The position numbers and the translations under genes are program-made. A DNA stretch of 7,137 nucleotides, from assembly GCA_018816665.1 (NCBI GenBank), contig JAHIVM010000279.1, forward strand, positions 1-7,137. The letters run 5' to 3'. The number at the start of each line of letters is the position of its first letter. Position 1 is the first letter of the stretch. This stretch comes from Candidatus Zixiibacteriota bacterium. Its GTDB lineage: Bacteria; Zixibacteria; MSB-5A5; GN15; FEB-12. The notes below the pieces were generated by a model. That model was given only the letters and a program-made list of their open reading frames with translations. It was not told the DNA's origin and did no database searches. Shown one piece after another: positions 1 through 5,527 of this stretch.

Positions 1-59
1 AGGTAAGCTCCTATGAACTTCAGTCGCTCGTCCATAACACAGGTCTCCTCCCACGGCAC
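1..59 (-). CDS. IS481-family transposase, N-terminal part, runs off the window
   Basis: The minus strand from a GTG at 59-57 reads MPWEETCVMDERLKF and continues open to the window edge (19 full codons). An MPW start followed by a conserved MDE/MDQ stretch is characteristic of IS481-family DDE transposases, whose N-terminus carries a helix-turn-helix that binds the element ends. A near-perfect Shine-Dalgarno, AAGGAGGT, lies 6 nt upstream of the GTG and decides the start. The same N-terminus reappears at 5439. The rest of the protein lies outside the window, so whether this copy is intact cannot be judged. The family call rests on recalled family features, not a search. Confidence 0.7.
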   Translation of the reverse strand, partial: MPWEETCVMDERLKFIGAY

Positions 60-91
60 TGCAACACCTCCTTGCTGGTACCGCAGTATAA

Positions 92-134
92 ACTGTTACC
101 TATGTCGTGACGCTAGACTGTTACCTATGTCGTG
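92..134. repeat. Tandem 18-bp direct repeat at the IS end (copy 1)
   Basis: ACTGTTACCTATGTCGTG occurs at 92-109 and again at 117-134, a 25-bp period with a 7-bp gap. It lies between the transposase start and the element boundary, where transposase-binding sites are expected. The gap contains CTAG at 113-116. The repeated pattern is seen directly; the binding role is inference. Confidence 0.75.
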
Positions 135-147
135 GGTTTGTACCACC

Positions 148-306
148 GGCCGCTCGGCCGACTTCTTTGAACGCGAGACCGAGTCCGAGATTACGACTCT
201 GACCGCCCTGATCGAGCCGATCATTATCATCGGTCTCGGCGTGATAGTGGCGTTCATCCTGGTCGCCATGTACCTGCCACTGTTTGATCTGGTAGGGACA
301 GTGTAA
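148..306 (+). pseudogene. Type II secretion/type IV pilus inner-membrane protein (PilC/GspF), C-terminal remnant, copy 1
   Basis: The last 52 codons plus stop of a PilC/GspF family protein. The visible run is SADFFERE, then ALIEPIIIIGLGVIVAFILV, then AMYLPLFDLVGTV. The EP(x)6G motif and the final transmembrane helix ending in LP(L/I)F are hallmarks of the family's C-terminus. A full protein has about 400 residues, so over 85% is missing; the sequence upstream is the end of an IS481 element. PilC/GspF proteins anchor the assembly ATPase at the inner membrane. The frame happens to stay open back to an ATG at 13, giving a 97-residue chimera whose first ~45 residues are antisense to the transposase. 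I treat that as fortuitous. The stop is followed by a run of eight A residues. Confidence 0.75.
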
Positions 307-331
307 AAAAAAGACGACTGATGTGGTTGCC

Positions 332-360
332 CTGGAACCCGCGCGGAGACGCGGCACCAG
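332..360. other. Imperfect stem-loop downstream of the pilC remnant
   Basis: An inner 5-bp stem, CCGCG (339-343) with CGCGG (350-354), is closed by an outer CTGG/CCAG stem (332-335 and 357-360). It lies 26 nt after the pilC stop. No T-run follows, so it is not a classical rho-independent terminator. It may be a terminator remnant or part of the hairpin repeats in this window. Confidence 0.3.
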
Positions 361-398
361 TAGCACGACTTCGGTTCCTGGGTTTGTAGCCCGGAGCA

Positions 399-427
399 GC
401 CCACCCATGCGTCGGGTGGGCCGCCGA
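399..427. repeat. Hairpin repeat, right-end type
   Basis: GCCCACCC (399-406) pairs with GGGTGGGC (414-421) around a 7-nt loop and is followed by CGCCGA. The flank GGGTGGGCCGCCG nearly matches the right end of the 202-bp repeat (GGGTGGGCCACCG at 4515-4527), so this is an isolated or decayed right end of that family. It lies between the pilC remnant and the small gene ending at 452. Confidence 0.6.
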
Positions 428-451
428 TCGGGAATTTGGCCTCGGTCCAGT

Positions 452-787
452 CTAGTCCTCTCGAGAAAAGACACTGACAATGTTTCTACATGCAGTCATC
501 ATATCTTCTCTTGCATCCGCAAGATAACGTTGCATCTCACGGTCAACACGTTGAAGGTATTCATCTGCGCAAAGTTTGCGTTGCTGACCAACAGGAAAAT
601 GGTCAGTTTCAGAGTCAGCTGCGATAAAAAACATGAACGCATCGTCTTGAGGGTCGCCGACTGCAAAGCGCAGGGAACAGATATCTCTCACACCCTCAAT
701 GAGATCTGTCTCTCCACTGAGCATGGCATTCGCAATCGCAACTAGCTCGTTGCGTTTGTCTCTTTCTCTCTTCTGTAATCTCATCAT
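452..787 (-). CDS. Small conserved hypothetical protein, DUF2489-like
   Basis: A 111-residue soluble protein with no signal peptide or membrane segment. It begins with a charged helix (RLQKRERDKR) and then ANAMLSGETDLIEGVRDICS. A conserved-looking core, DSETDHFPVG (58-67), is followed by R70-K71, and a basic/acidic helix VDREMQRYL (81-89) precedes the C-terminus. This layout resembles small bacterial proteins with an xDSETDxxPxGxxR core, which I recall as DUF2489; function is unknown. Two ATGs are adjacent (787 and 784). GGGAAG lies 2 nt from the first and 5 nt from the second, so the true start may be 784. The first ATG overlaps the TAA of an upstream reading-frame stub, which suggests former translational coupling in an operon. 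Hairpin repeats lie on both sides. Confidence 0.65.
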   Translation of the reverse strand: MMRLQKRERDKRNELVAIANAMLSGETDLIEGVRDICSLRFAVGDPQDDAFMFFIAADSETDHFPVGQQRKLCADEYLQRVDREMQRYLADAREDMMTACRNIVSVFSRED

Positions 788-825
788 TACTTCCCAACGA
801 GCTTGGTCTTGAACTCAAAGCGTTG
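787..825 (-). pseudogene. 3' stub of a lost upstream gene
   Basis: The minus strand reads QRFEFKTKLVGK and then TAA, whose last A is the A of the ATG of the next gene (TAATG overlap). Immediately upstream, at 827-853, a hairpin repeat begins and no coding frame continues convincingly. The simplest reading is the C-terminal end of a former operon partner cut by the repeat. The stub is too short to assign to a family, and a chance frame is possible. Confidence 0.35.
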
Positions 826-826
826 G

Positions 827-853
827 CCCGGTGCCCCACCGCTTGCGGTGGGT
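827..853. repeat. Hairpin repeat, left-end type
   Basis: This stretch matches the first 27 bp of the 202-bp repeats at 4332 and 5141. It begins CCCGGTGCCCCACC, and CCCACCGC and GCGGTGGG pair around a TT loop. The body of the long repeat is absent; unrelated sequence follows from 854. It is therefore a solitary left end, placed directly after the stub of a broken gene. Confidence 0.75.
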
Positions 854-922
854 ATTATTCTTTGTCTCATCCATGGGTTCGCCGCCTAGTATGACGGCAA
901 TCATCACACAGCAGTATAGCCA

Positions 923-939
923 ACAACGGACCCCGTTGT
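923..939. terminator. Small hairpin downstream of the lipoprotein gene
   Basis: ACAACGG (923-929) and CCGTTGT (933-939) form a perfect 7-bp stem with a 3-nt loop, 67 nt past the stop of the minus-strand gene ending at 1006. No T-run follows on either strand, so a rho-independent terminator is only weakly supported. The rest of 854-1005 shows no gene or other recognisable element. Confidence 0.3.
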
Positions 940-1005
940 CAACGATGGGCCATAAATCCCAACTGAGGCAAGGGTGGGTCACTGGACATTTGCGGAACCC
1001 CTGAG

Positions 1006-2115
1006 CTAATACACGACAATAGCCGGGATGACCTCGTCTGAGATAAACCGCTGCGTTGTCTCTCGCGTGGGAGACAGATCGATCTGACGTCCCCAGATTT
1101 CATTCATGTGGATAATGCTGGCCAGCATCAGAAAATCACGATTCTCGTTGGTCCAGAGCGAGGCTACAAACGTGCGTTCATCCGCCAGCAACTCACCGTC
1201 GTAGGACTGCAGCCACTCAAGCGTCCCCTTGACCCACACGCGACCGTCGGCCGTATAACCGGTGTCGATGAGAAATGAAAACACGCCCGGGTTTTTGGCC
1301 GCCGCAACCGAGTCTACAAGTAGTTCATTCAGCAAGCTTTCGAGTCGGGCCACTGTGACGGGCTCATCGTGACCGATCCAGCGCAGATCGATCAACTTGT
1401 CCGAATCGGTCATCAGGGTCCAGAGCGTACCGTTGGTGAGACTCATCCCATCGGGAAACCAGCTTGATGCCTGAAAGGGAAGTGTCCGCCATGACGCCGG
1501 TGTCGCAAACTGCAGATTCCATTCGTTCGACGAATGCACCTGTGGCAGGTCGGCATCTTCGGGCGACGTGCAGCCGTCATGGCAGCAGATTGCAGCCGTG
1601 ATATCGTACTGCGTCTCCAACTGCTTCTCCACCGTCCCCATACTCAGATTGATATTGCAGTCGGCGGTGAACTGGCGGTTGGTCTCTTCGCAATTCCACA
1701 CGATGAAACGCGTTCTGATAGCCCCCCCGCCGATAGTGCCGCCCGCATACCAGGCCGGATGCCCGGCGACCGTAGTTGTACCGGTGTCATCGGTCAGACT
1801 GAAGGGCATTTCCGGCCCCCAGAAGTTCAGCAGGTGGTGTTGAACATAGCTGACCGACAGGTCGCGGTTTGTGCTGTCAAGTGGACGCCAGTGCAGGAAA
1901 TACATCAGCCAGTTGTCGTGCTGCAACCTGATATGACCCGCCTCCGGAGTTATGTCCTGACGAGTGATTTCCCAGTCAGCACCTGATGACTTGAGGCGGT
2001 TCAGCGACACATACGATGACACGTCGTCTTCGCCCGCCGTGCCGGAAGCGGGAACGAATACGCAACCGGCCAGCAGGACAACTACAACTCGTGCTGCTAA
2101 TTTACTGAGTGTCAT
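1006..2115 (-). CDS. Putative lipoprotein of unknown function
   Basis: A 369-residue exported protein. After K5 and R9 comes a short hydrophobic run and the lipobox L-A-G-C with Cys18, so signal peptidase II processing and lipid anchoring are expected. I chose the ATG at 2115 because GGAG lies 6 nt upstream; the ATG at 2127 lacks a ribosome site and would add only four residues. The mature part shows two similar-looking stretches that begin with a tryptophan strand (from about W48 and W199), possibly two related beta-rich domains. Between them is a cysteine cluster: C142, C153, C177, C178 and C182 (the last three in CCHDGC). These could form disulfides in the periplasm or bind a metal. I recognise no family. 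The gene is divergent from the fibre-like gene at 2348 and appears monocistronic; whether the two work together is unknown. Confidence 0.75.
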   Translation of the reverse strand: MTLSKLAARVVVVLLAGCVFVPASGTAGEDDVSSYVSLNRLKSSGADWEITRQDITPEAGHIRLQHDNWLMYFLHWRPLDSTNRDLSVSYVQHHLLNFWGPEMPFSLTDDTGTTTVAGHPAWYAGGTIGGGAIRTRFIVWNCEETNRQFTADCNINLSMGTVEKQLETQYDITAAICCHDGCTSPEDADLPQVHSSNEWNLQFATPASWRTLPFQASSWFPDGMSLTNGTLWTLMTDSDKLIDLRWIGHDEPVTVARLESLLNELLVDSVAAAKNPGVFSFLIDTGYTADGRVWVKGTLEWLQSYDGELLADERTFVASLWTNENRDFLMLASIIHMNEIWGRQIDLSPTRETTQRFISDEVIPAIVVY

Positions 2116-2278
2116 AGGATTCTCCATATGATTCTGATGTCTGGATGCGGACGAATCTTACAGCGATTGTTCACCACGGCCATGCGACGGAGTTCCTGTA
2201 CACTGTCAGCCTATCGCGTGTTTTTTCGGCCCCGACTCAATGTGATTGGAGGGCCTCTGAAAAACAAGAGAAAAGGGG

Positions 2279-2308
2279 TTGAAAAAAAGATCAAATTTAC
2301 GATATTAG
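2279..2308 (+). promoter_or_regulatory. Candidate promoter of the fibre-like gene
   Basis: The 232-bp gap between the divergent genes becomes A/T-rich from about 2262. TTGAAA (2279-2284) is followed after 18 nt by TATTAG (2303-2308), about 40 nt before the ATG at 2348. This is an imperfect sigma-70-like pair with a slightly long spacer. Sigma-factor preferences of this organism are unknown. I see no clear operator palindrome in the gap and no strong promoter for the minus-strand lipoprotein. Confidence 0.3.
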
Positions 2309-2347
2309 AATATACACGTCTGACGTTCAAGGCAGGAAACACAAATC

Positions 2348-4246
2348 ATGCGCAAACTCGTATCCAGTGTTCTGGTTATCACTTTACTTACGATCGCCTT
2401 TGGCATTCCGGTGACGGCCGATGTTCCTCACCTGATTAGTTTTCAGGGACGCGCCACCGATGCATCGGGAGTCCCGCTTCAGGGTTCCCAGACGTTGACC
2501 TTTGCCATTTACGACAGTCAAACCGGAGGTACGCGCCTCTGGTCATCCGGCGCCCGGGAAATAAACGTCACGGATGGTCTGTTTCCCTACCTTCTGGGGT
2601 CTAACGTAGCCCTGCCGGCCGACTTGTTTGTCGACAACAGTCCTCGCTGGCTTGGGATTACGGTCGAGTCCGATCCGGAACTGACTCCTCGCACACAACT
2701 GGTTGCCGTTCCATACGCCTACCACGCCAAATCATCGGACACGGCCCAGTATGCGCTGGGCAGCCCCGGTGGCAGTGGAGCCTGGATTGATGACGGCACT
2801 ACTGTCCGTTTGGCCGACGGCAGAGACAGCGTGGGCATCGGCGTTTCCGATCCCAGCGTGAAGCTTGAGGTCGAGGGCGATGTGACGGCTGTGTACGGAC
2901 ACACCGACGGCACCGGGCTGGCGGCCGGCGTCATGGGCTTCAACGGCAGCACGGGGTACGGCGTCATGGGAATGAGCAGCGAGGGGCGAGGTGTCTTTGG
3001 CACCACCGCAACCGGCTTTGGCGGCTATTTTTTCGGTCCCAAGCACTATTTCTCACCAAGGGTTGGTATCGGGACCGATAACCCGCAGTATGCGCTACAT
3101 GTCATGGGTGATGATCCCGCCATCAATACCTATGTGCGCATTCAGGCAGGTTACGACGGCGGTACGTGGGGGCGAGCGGGTGTGTCGTTCACCAACGGCA
3201 CCGACGCCTGGAGGTGGTTCGTACCCAGCACCGCCGACTCTCACATGCCTGCCTCGTCCATCGGATTGTACAGCCAGTACGGTGCCGCTCAGGTACTCAC
3301 TGCGACTCAGTCCGGCCGGCTGGGTGTCATGAGCACCAATCCGACCAGGACGTTAACGGTCAACGGCAGTATCGGTCTTCAGACCAGCGAAACCGATCGA
3401 TGGCACTTTGGCTATTACAACGGTGGGCTCAATATCTCTGAAACCAGCGTAGCCGACTACCGGCTCTTCCTGCAGAACGGCGGCAATGTCGGTATCGGCA
3501 CCGGCAGTCCGTCCGCTCGGCTGCATGTCAACGGCGGTGCCTACATCAATGGCGACGCTGATGTCGCCGGCACCTTCCACGCGGATGCGTTCGAGGCAAA
3601 TGCAATTGGTCGCGACAACATCATCGACGAGGTCGGTATCGCCGTCGCACCGACGAGCTCGACCACGCAGACTATTGCTGATACATGGACGACCTACCAT
3701 TCAAGGGAGATCACGGTACCCACAGCCGGGTACATCGTGGCACTTGCGGACGCTTCGATAGAAATAGACCATGGCTTATCAGGCTACTGCTCGGTGTACA
3801 TAGGCATCGCGGACTCACCGGACAGCCAACCTGATCACGTGAATACTCTGTATCTCGGCAATGACTTTAATGAGGGGACAATAAGAACCACGCTCGCCAC
3901 GAAGAAGCTTTTCTACTGCCCGTCGGCGGGCACCTACACCTACTACCTGCAGGGGATACACTATGGTGATGATGCACCCCAGATATCAAACAAGACGGTC
4001 TTCCTGCTGTTCATCCCGACTGTATATTCAAGCAAGAACGGTGTTGCGGAGGCAATCGGCGACGATATTCTCTACCCCACACCGCTCCCGATGTCGGCGG
4101 AAATAGAGGCTGCGACAAACGCCACGCGCACGGCCGCATCGCCTGATGCAACTTCTAATAACGATGAACTTGTGGATTTGGTCAGGTCGCTTTCGGCTGA
4201 GTTGAAAGATATGAAGTCGCGGCTGGAGGAAGTAGAGAAACGGTAA
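2348..4246 (+). CDS. Secreted fibre- or adhesin-like protein with VGIG/LHV repeats and C-terminal coiled coil
   Basis: A 632-residue protein with a Sec signal peptide (residues 1-24, likely cleavage VTA/D). The head, about 30-130, has the pattern SFQGRATD...TFAIYDSQTGGTRLW...GLFPYLLGS...RWLGITVESDPELTPR...VPYAYHA. This is typical of large surface proteins of uncultivated Gram-negative bacteria. Four repeats follow: VGIGVSDPSVKLEV (162), VGIGTDNPQYALHV (239), LGVMSTNPTRTLTV (325) and VGIGTGSPSARLHV (381), as in trimeric tail-fibre-like shafts. A glycine-rich stretch (193-230, GVMG/GVFG) is inserted. Residues 430-560 form a beta-rich domain with C481 and C524, and 604-632 is a charged heptad coiled coil ending LEEVEKR. 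In relatives I recall, the fibre often ends in an S74/endosialidase-type chaperone domain before such a coil; I do not see one here. No sorting signal is evident. AGGA lies 10 nt before the ATG. The role as surface adhesin or fibre is inference. Confidence 0.8.
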   Translation: MRKLVSSVLVITLLTIAFGIPVTADVPHLISFQGRATDASGVPLQGSQTLTFAIYDSQTGGTRLWSSGAREINVTDGLFPYLLGSNVALPADLFVDNSPRWLGITVESDPELTPRTQLVAVPYAYHAKSSDTAQYALGSPGGSGAWIDDGTTVRLADGRDSVGIGVSDPSVKLEVEGDVTAVYGHTDGTGLAAGVMGFNGSTGYGVMGMSSEGRGVFGTTATGFGGYFFGPKHYFSPRVGIGTDNPQYALHVMGDDPAINTYVRIQAGYDGGTWGRAGVSFTNGTDAWRWFVPSTADSHMPASSIGLYSQYGAAQVLTATQSGRLGVMSTNPTRTLTVNGSIGLQTSETDRWHFGYYNGGLNISETSVADYRLFLQNGGNVGIGTGSPSARLHVNGGAYINGDADVAGTFHADAFEANAIGRDNIIDEVGIAVAPTSSTTQTIADTWTTYHSREITVPTAGYIVALADASIEIDHGLSGYCSVYIGIADSPDSQPDHVNTLYLGNDFNEGTIRTTLATKKLFYCPSAGTYTYYLQGIHYGDDAPQISNKTVFLLFIPTVYSSKNGVAEAIGDDILYPTPLPMSAEIEAATNATRTAASPDATSNNDELVDLVRSLSAELKDMKSRLEEVEKR

Positions 4247-4254
4247 CATTGACT

Positions 4255-4290
4255 GGGTACCCCACGTATTTAGACGTGGGATGCCCCACC
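4255..4290. repeat. Hairpin repeat after the fibre-like gene, left-end type
   Basis: CCCACGT (4261-4267) pairs perfectly with ACGTGGG (4274-4280) around a 6-nt loop, nine nucleotides after the fibre stop. The foot GGTAC-CCCAC resembles GGTGC-CCCAC of the other left ends, and the hairpin is followed by ATGCCCCACC. No T-run follows, but the position directly after a gene would allow a role in transcription termination or mRNA protection. Confidence 0.55.
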
Positions 4291-4330
4291 TTGCACGATT
4301 GACCCTGCCCTGGGAACTACACTTGCCTGT

Positions 4331-4532
4331 GCCCGGTGCCCCACCGCTTGCGGTGGGTCGAGATTTGGTTGTTCTTCAGGATAAGTACTCCCCGGTTGCA
4401 CTTCAATGTTATGCTATTCAAGTATACGGGGAAACGGACTCTGCTGTCAACGATATGTTAGCGCTGACGGGCGGGCGGGCTTGGTGTATCACTTTGAATC
4501 CCACCCGAGGCACGGGTGGGCCACCGGTCCCA
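4331..4532. repeat. 202-bp dispersed repeat, copy A
   Basis: Matches 5140-5341 over 202 bp with five substitutions and no gaps. Both ends carry hairpins: CCCACCGC/GCGGTGGG on the left and CCCACCCG/CGGGTGGG on the right. The outer feet are imperfect inverted repeats, CCGGTGCCCCACC against CCGGTGGCCCACC read on the opposite strand. This layout resembles a MITE or a REPIN (two inverted REP-type hairpins around a spacer). Four of the five differences would change an amino acid in the longest plus-strand frame, so the element is not under coding selection there. Confidence 0.85.
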
Positions 4533-4572
4533 CATGCCTTACGATTACGACTGAAACTCACACATGAGGATT

Positions 4573-4597
4573 CCACATCAAGCTGTGGGCCACCTGC
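4573..4597. repeat. Hairpin repeat, right-end type, divergent
   Basis: CCACA (4573-4577) pairs with TGTGG (4584-4588) around a 6-nt loop and is followed by GCCACCTG, close to the GGGCCACCGG foot of the 202-bp repeat's right end. With the left-type hairpin at 4255 it brackets copy A, giving a nested arrangement. It ends 15 nt before the stop of the next gene. Confidence 0.45.
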
Positions 4598-4611
4598 TAC
4601 TACCCAGTTGA

Positions 4612-5022
4612 TCACTGGTCTACATCCTCCGTACCATCGTCAGATTCCATAGTCTCCTGCCAGGCTCTCTTGCCCATGATCCACATCGCCCAACTGAAGC
4701 CCAAGAATAGTAGGCCGAACTTTCTTGTGTGCGAGACCCACGGGTACTTCACAGGGGCAAGTAAGATCAACAACACATTGGGTAGAAGAACTGCAAAACC
4801 AGTCCGGGGATAGTGGACATACCTACACCTACTGAGCAATGCAACAAGGACATAGGCCGCTGACAAGGCCACGGCAAACGGCACGATTCGCCCAAAAAAA
4901 ATACGCGTCCACTCCGGATCATAAAACGCTGCACCCGCGAAGAACAGGTAGAGCCCCGCGACAATCTGATAACCGCGGTTTTTGCGAAAGTCTCTGATGA
5001 AGCCACTTTCAATTAACGTCAT
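4612..5022 (-). CDS. Small four-helix membrane protein of unknown function
   Basis: A 136-residue integral membrane protein. Predicted helices lie at about 18-34 (GYQIVAGLYLFFAGAAF), 41-63, 74-92 (GFAVLLPNVLLILLAPVKYP) and 102-117 (FGLLFLGFSWAMWIMG). A basic stretch, RDFRKNR, precedes helix 1, so the N-terminus is probably cytoplasmic. The C-terminal tail is acidic (MESDDGTEDVDQ). I chose the ATG at 5022 because GGAAGG lies 7 nt upstream; the in-frame ATG at 5043 has no ribosome site. I recognise no family. It stands alone between repeat copy A and the hairpin at 5079, with no neighbour close enough for an operon. Confidence 0.7.
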   Translation of the reverse strand: MTLIESGFIRDFRKNRGYQIVAGLYLFFAGAAFYDPEWTRIFFGRIVPFAVALSAAYVLVALLSRCRYVHYPRTGFAVLLPNVLLILLAPVKYPWVSHTRKFGLLFLGFSWAMWIMGKRAWQETMESDDGTEDVDQ

Positions 5023-5078
5023 CTCAGAACCTTCCGGTGACATCTGCCGGCGTTAACACTGAGGGATCGAATAAGTAT

Positions 5079-5110
5079 TTTTGTGGGCGGCAGACGCCCT
5101 CGTCTGCCCC
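5079..5110. repeat. 32-bp hairpin module (GGCAGACG type), copy 1
   Basis: Identical over 32 bp to 6893-6924. GGCAGACG (5089-5096) pairs with CGTCTGCC (5101-5108) around CCCT. Its stem is unlike the CCCAC/GTGGG hairpins, but both copies occur beside members of that family. Here it lies 30 nt before repeat copy B, and at 6893 it is fused inside a truncated copy. Confidence 0.75.
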
Positions 5111-5139
5111 GTCCCCTATCGTATCGTTTCCGTCAGCCA

Positions 5140-5341
5140 GCCCGGTGCCCCACCGCTTGCGGTGGGTCGAGATTTGGTTCTTCTTCAGGATATGTACTCC
5201 CCGGTTGCACTTCTATGTTATGCTATTCAAGTATACGGGGAAACGGACTCTGCTGTCAATGATATGATAGCGCTGACGGGCGGGCGGGCTTGGTGTATCA
5301 CTTTGAATCCCACCCGAGGCACGGGTGGGCCACCGGTCCCA
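5140..5341. repeat. 202-bp dispersed repeat, copy B, abutting a transposase
   Basis: The same element as copy A (5 of 202 bases differ), with both terminal hairpins and feet intact. Its right edge at 5341 coincides with the point where the IS481 transposase frame stops resembling its family: minus-strand SFG is followed by TGGPPVP, which is translated repeat. The transposase was therefore cut by arrival of this repeat or by recombination at its edge. The transposase does not resume on the other side. Confidence 0.85.
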
Positions 5342-5439
5342 AAAGACCGACACAAAGCTGACATCGAGCTCTCCTGCTCCAGGTAAGCTCCTATGAACTT
5401 CAGTCGCTCGTCCATAACACAGGTCTCCTCCCACGGCAC
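5342..5439 (-). pseudogene. IS481-family transposase, truncated by repeat copy B
   Basis: From a GTG at 5439 the minus strand reads MPWEETCVMDERLKF, then IGAYLEQESSMSALCRSFG. In the family this continues ISRKTGYKW, completing the helix-turn-helix; here it runs into the 202-bp repeat instead. About 33 family-like residues remain of a usual 300 or more, so there is no catalytic DDE domain. The Shine-Dalgarno reads AAAGAGGT, one base weaker than AAGGAGGT of the copy at 59. A frame of 70 residues stays open through the repeat to 5227 but is not functional as a transposase. Confidence 0.75.
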
Positions 5440-5471
5440 TGCAACACCTCTTTGCTGGTACCGCAGTATAA

Positions 5472-5514
5472 ACTGTTACCTATGTCGTGACGCTAGACTG
5501 TTACCTATGTCGTG
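5472..5514. repeat. Tandem 18-bp direct repeat at the IS end (copy 2)
   Basis: The same two 18-bp units as at 92-134, at 5472-5489 and 5497-5514, with no change. Preservation in a remnant without a transposase suggests recent origin or gene conversion between copies. Confidence 0.75.
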
Positions 5515-5527
5515 GGTTTGTACCACC

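Larger units (their letters stand above)
1..147 (-). mobile_element. IS481-family element, left end (copy 1)
   Basis: This stretch contains the transposase start, its leader and a terminal region with two 18-bp direct repeats. It is identical to 5381-5527 except at one base (C at 71, T at 5451). The outer boundary is placed near 141-147 because sequence to the right is pilC-like coding sequence that differs between the two copies. The exact end and target duplication cannot be fixed, because the opposite end of the element is not in the window. Confidence 0.65.
5342..5527 (-). mobile_element. IS481-family element, left-end remnant (copy 2)
   Basis: The left terminal region of the element, 186 bp, with the interior replaced by repeat copy B. 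From 5381 rightward it equals 1-147 with a single mismatch. No right end is visible in the window, so this is a dead remnant that depends on other copies for any movement. Confidence 0.65.

Noticed and set aside
323..745. Plus-strand frame of 140 codons
   Set aside because: It is opposite the DUF2489-like gene, starts in hairpin repeat DNA, and has no recognisable motif.
1534..1986. Plus-strand frame of 150 codons inside the lipoprotein gene
   Set aside because: It is a shadow of the minus-strand gene, which has a lipobox and ribosome site; this frame has neither.
2128..2439. Plus-strand frame of 103 codons upstream of the fibre-like gene
   Set aside because: It overlaps the true signal-peptide start in another frame, has no ribosome site, and its composition is unlike protein.
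4418..4615. Minus-strand frame through repeat copy A
   Set aside because: Also translated repeat sequence, sharing FKVIHQARPPVSA with the frame at 5227; it is open in both copies only because they are nearly identical.
4281..4652. Plus-strand frame of 123 codons through repeat copy A (and 5081-5386 through copy B)
   Set aside because: It is translated repeat DNA (ending GTGGPPVP). Four of the five differences between copies change the residue, and there is no ribosome site.
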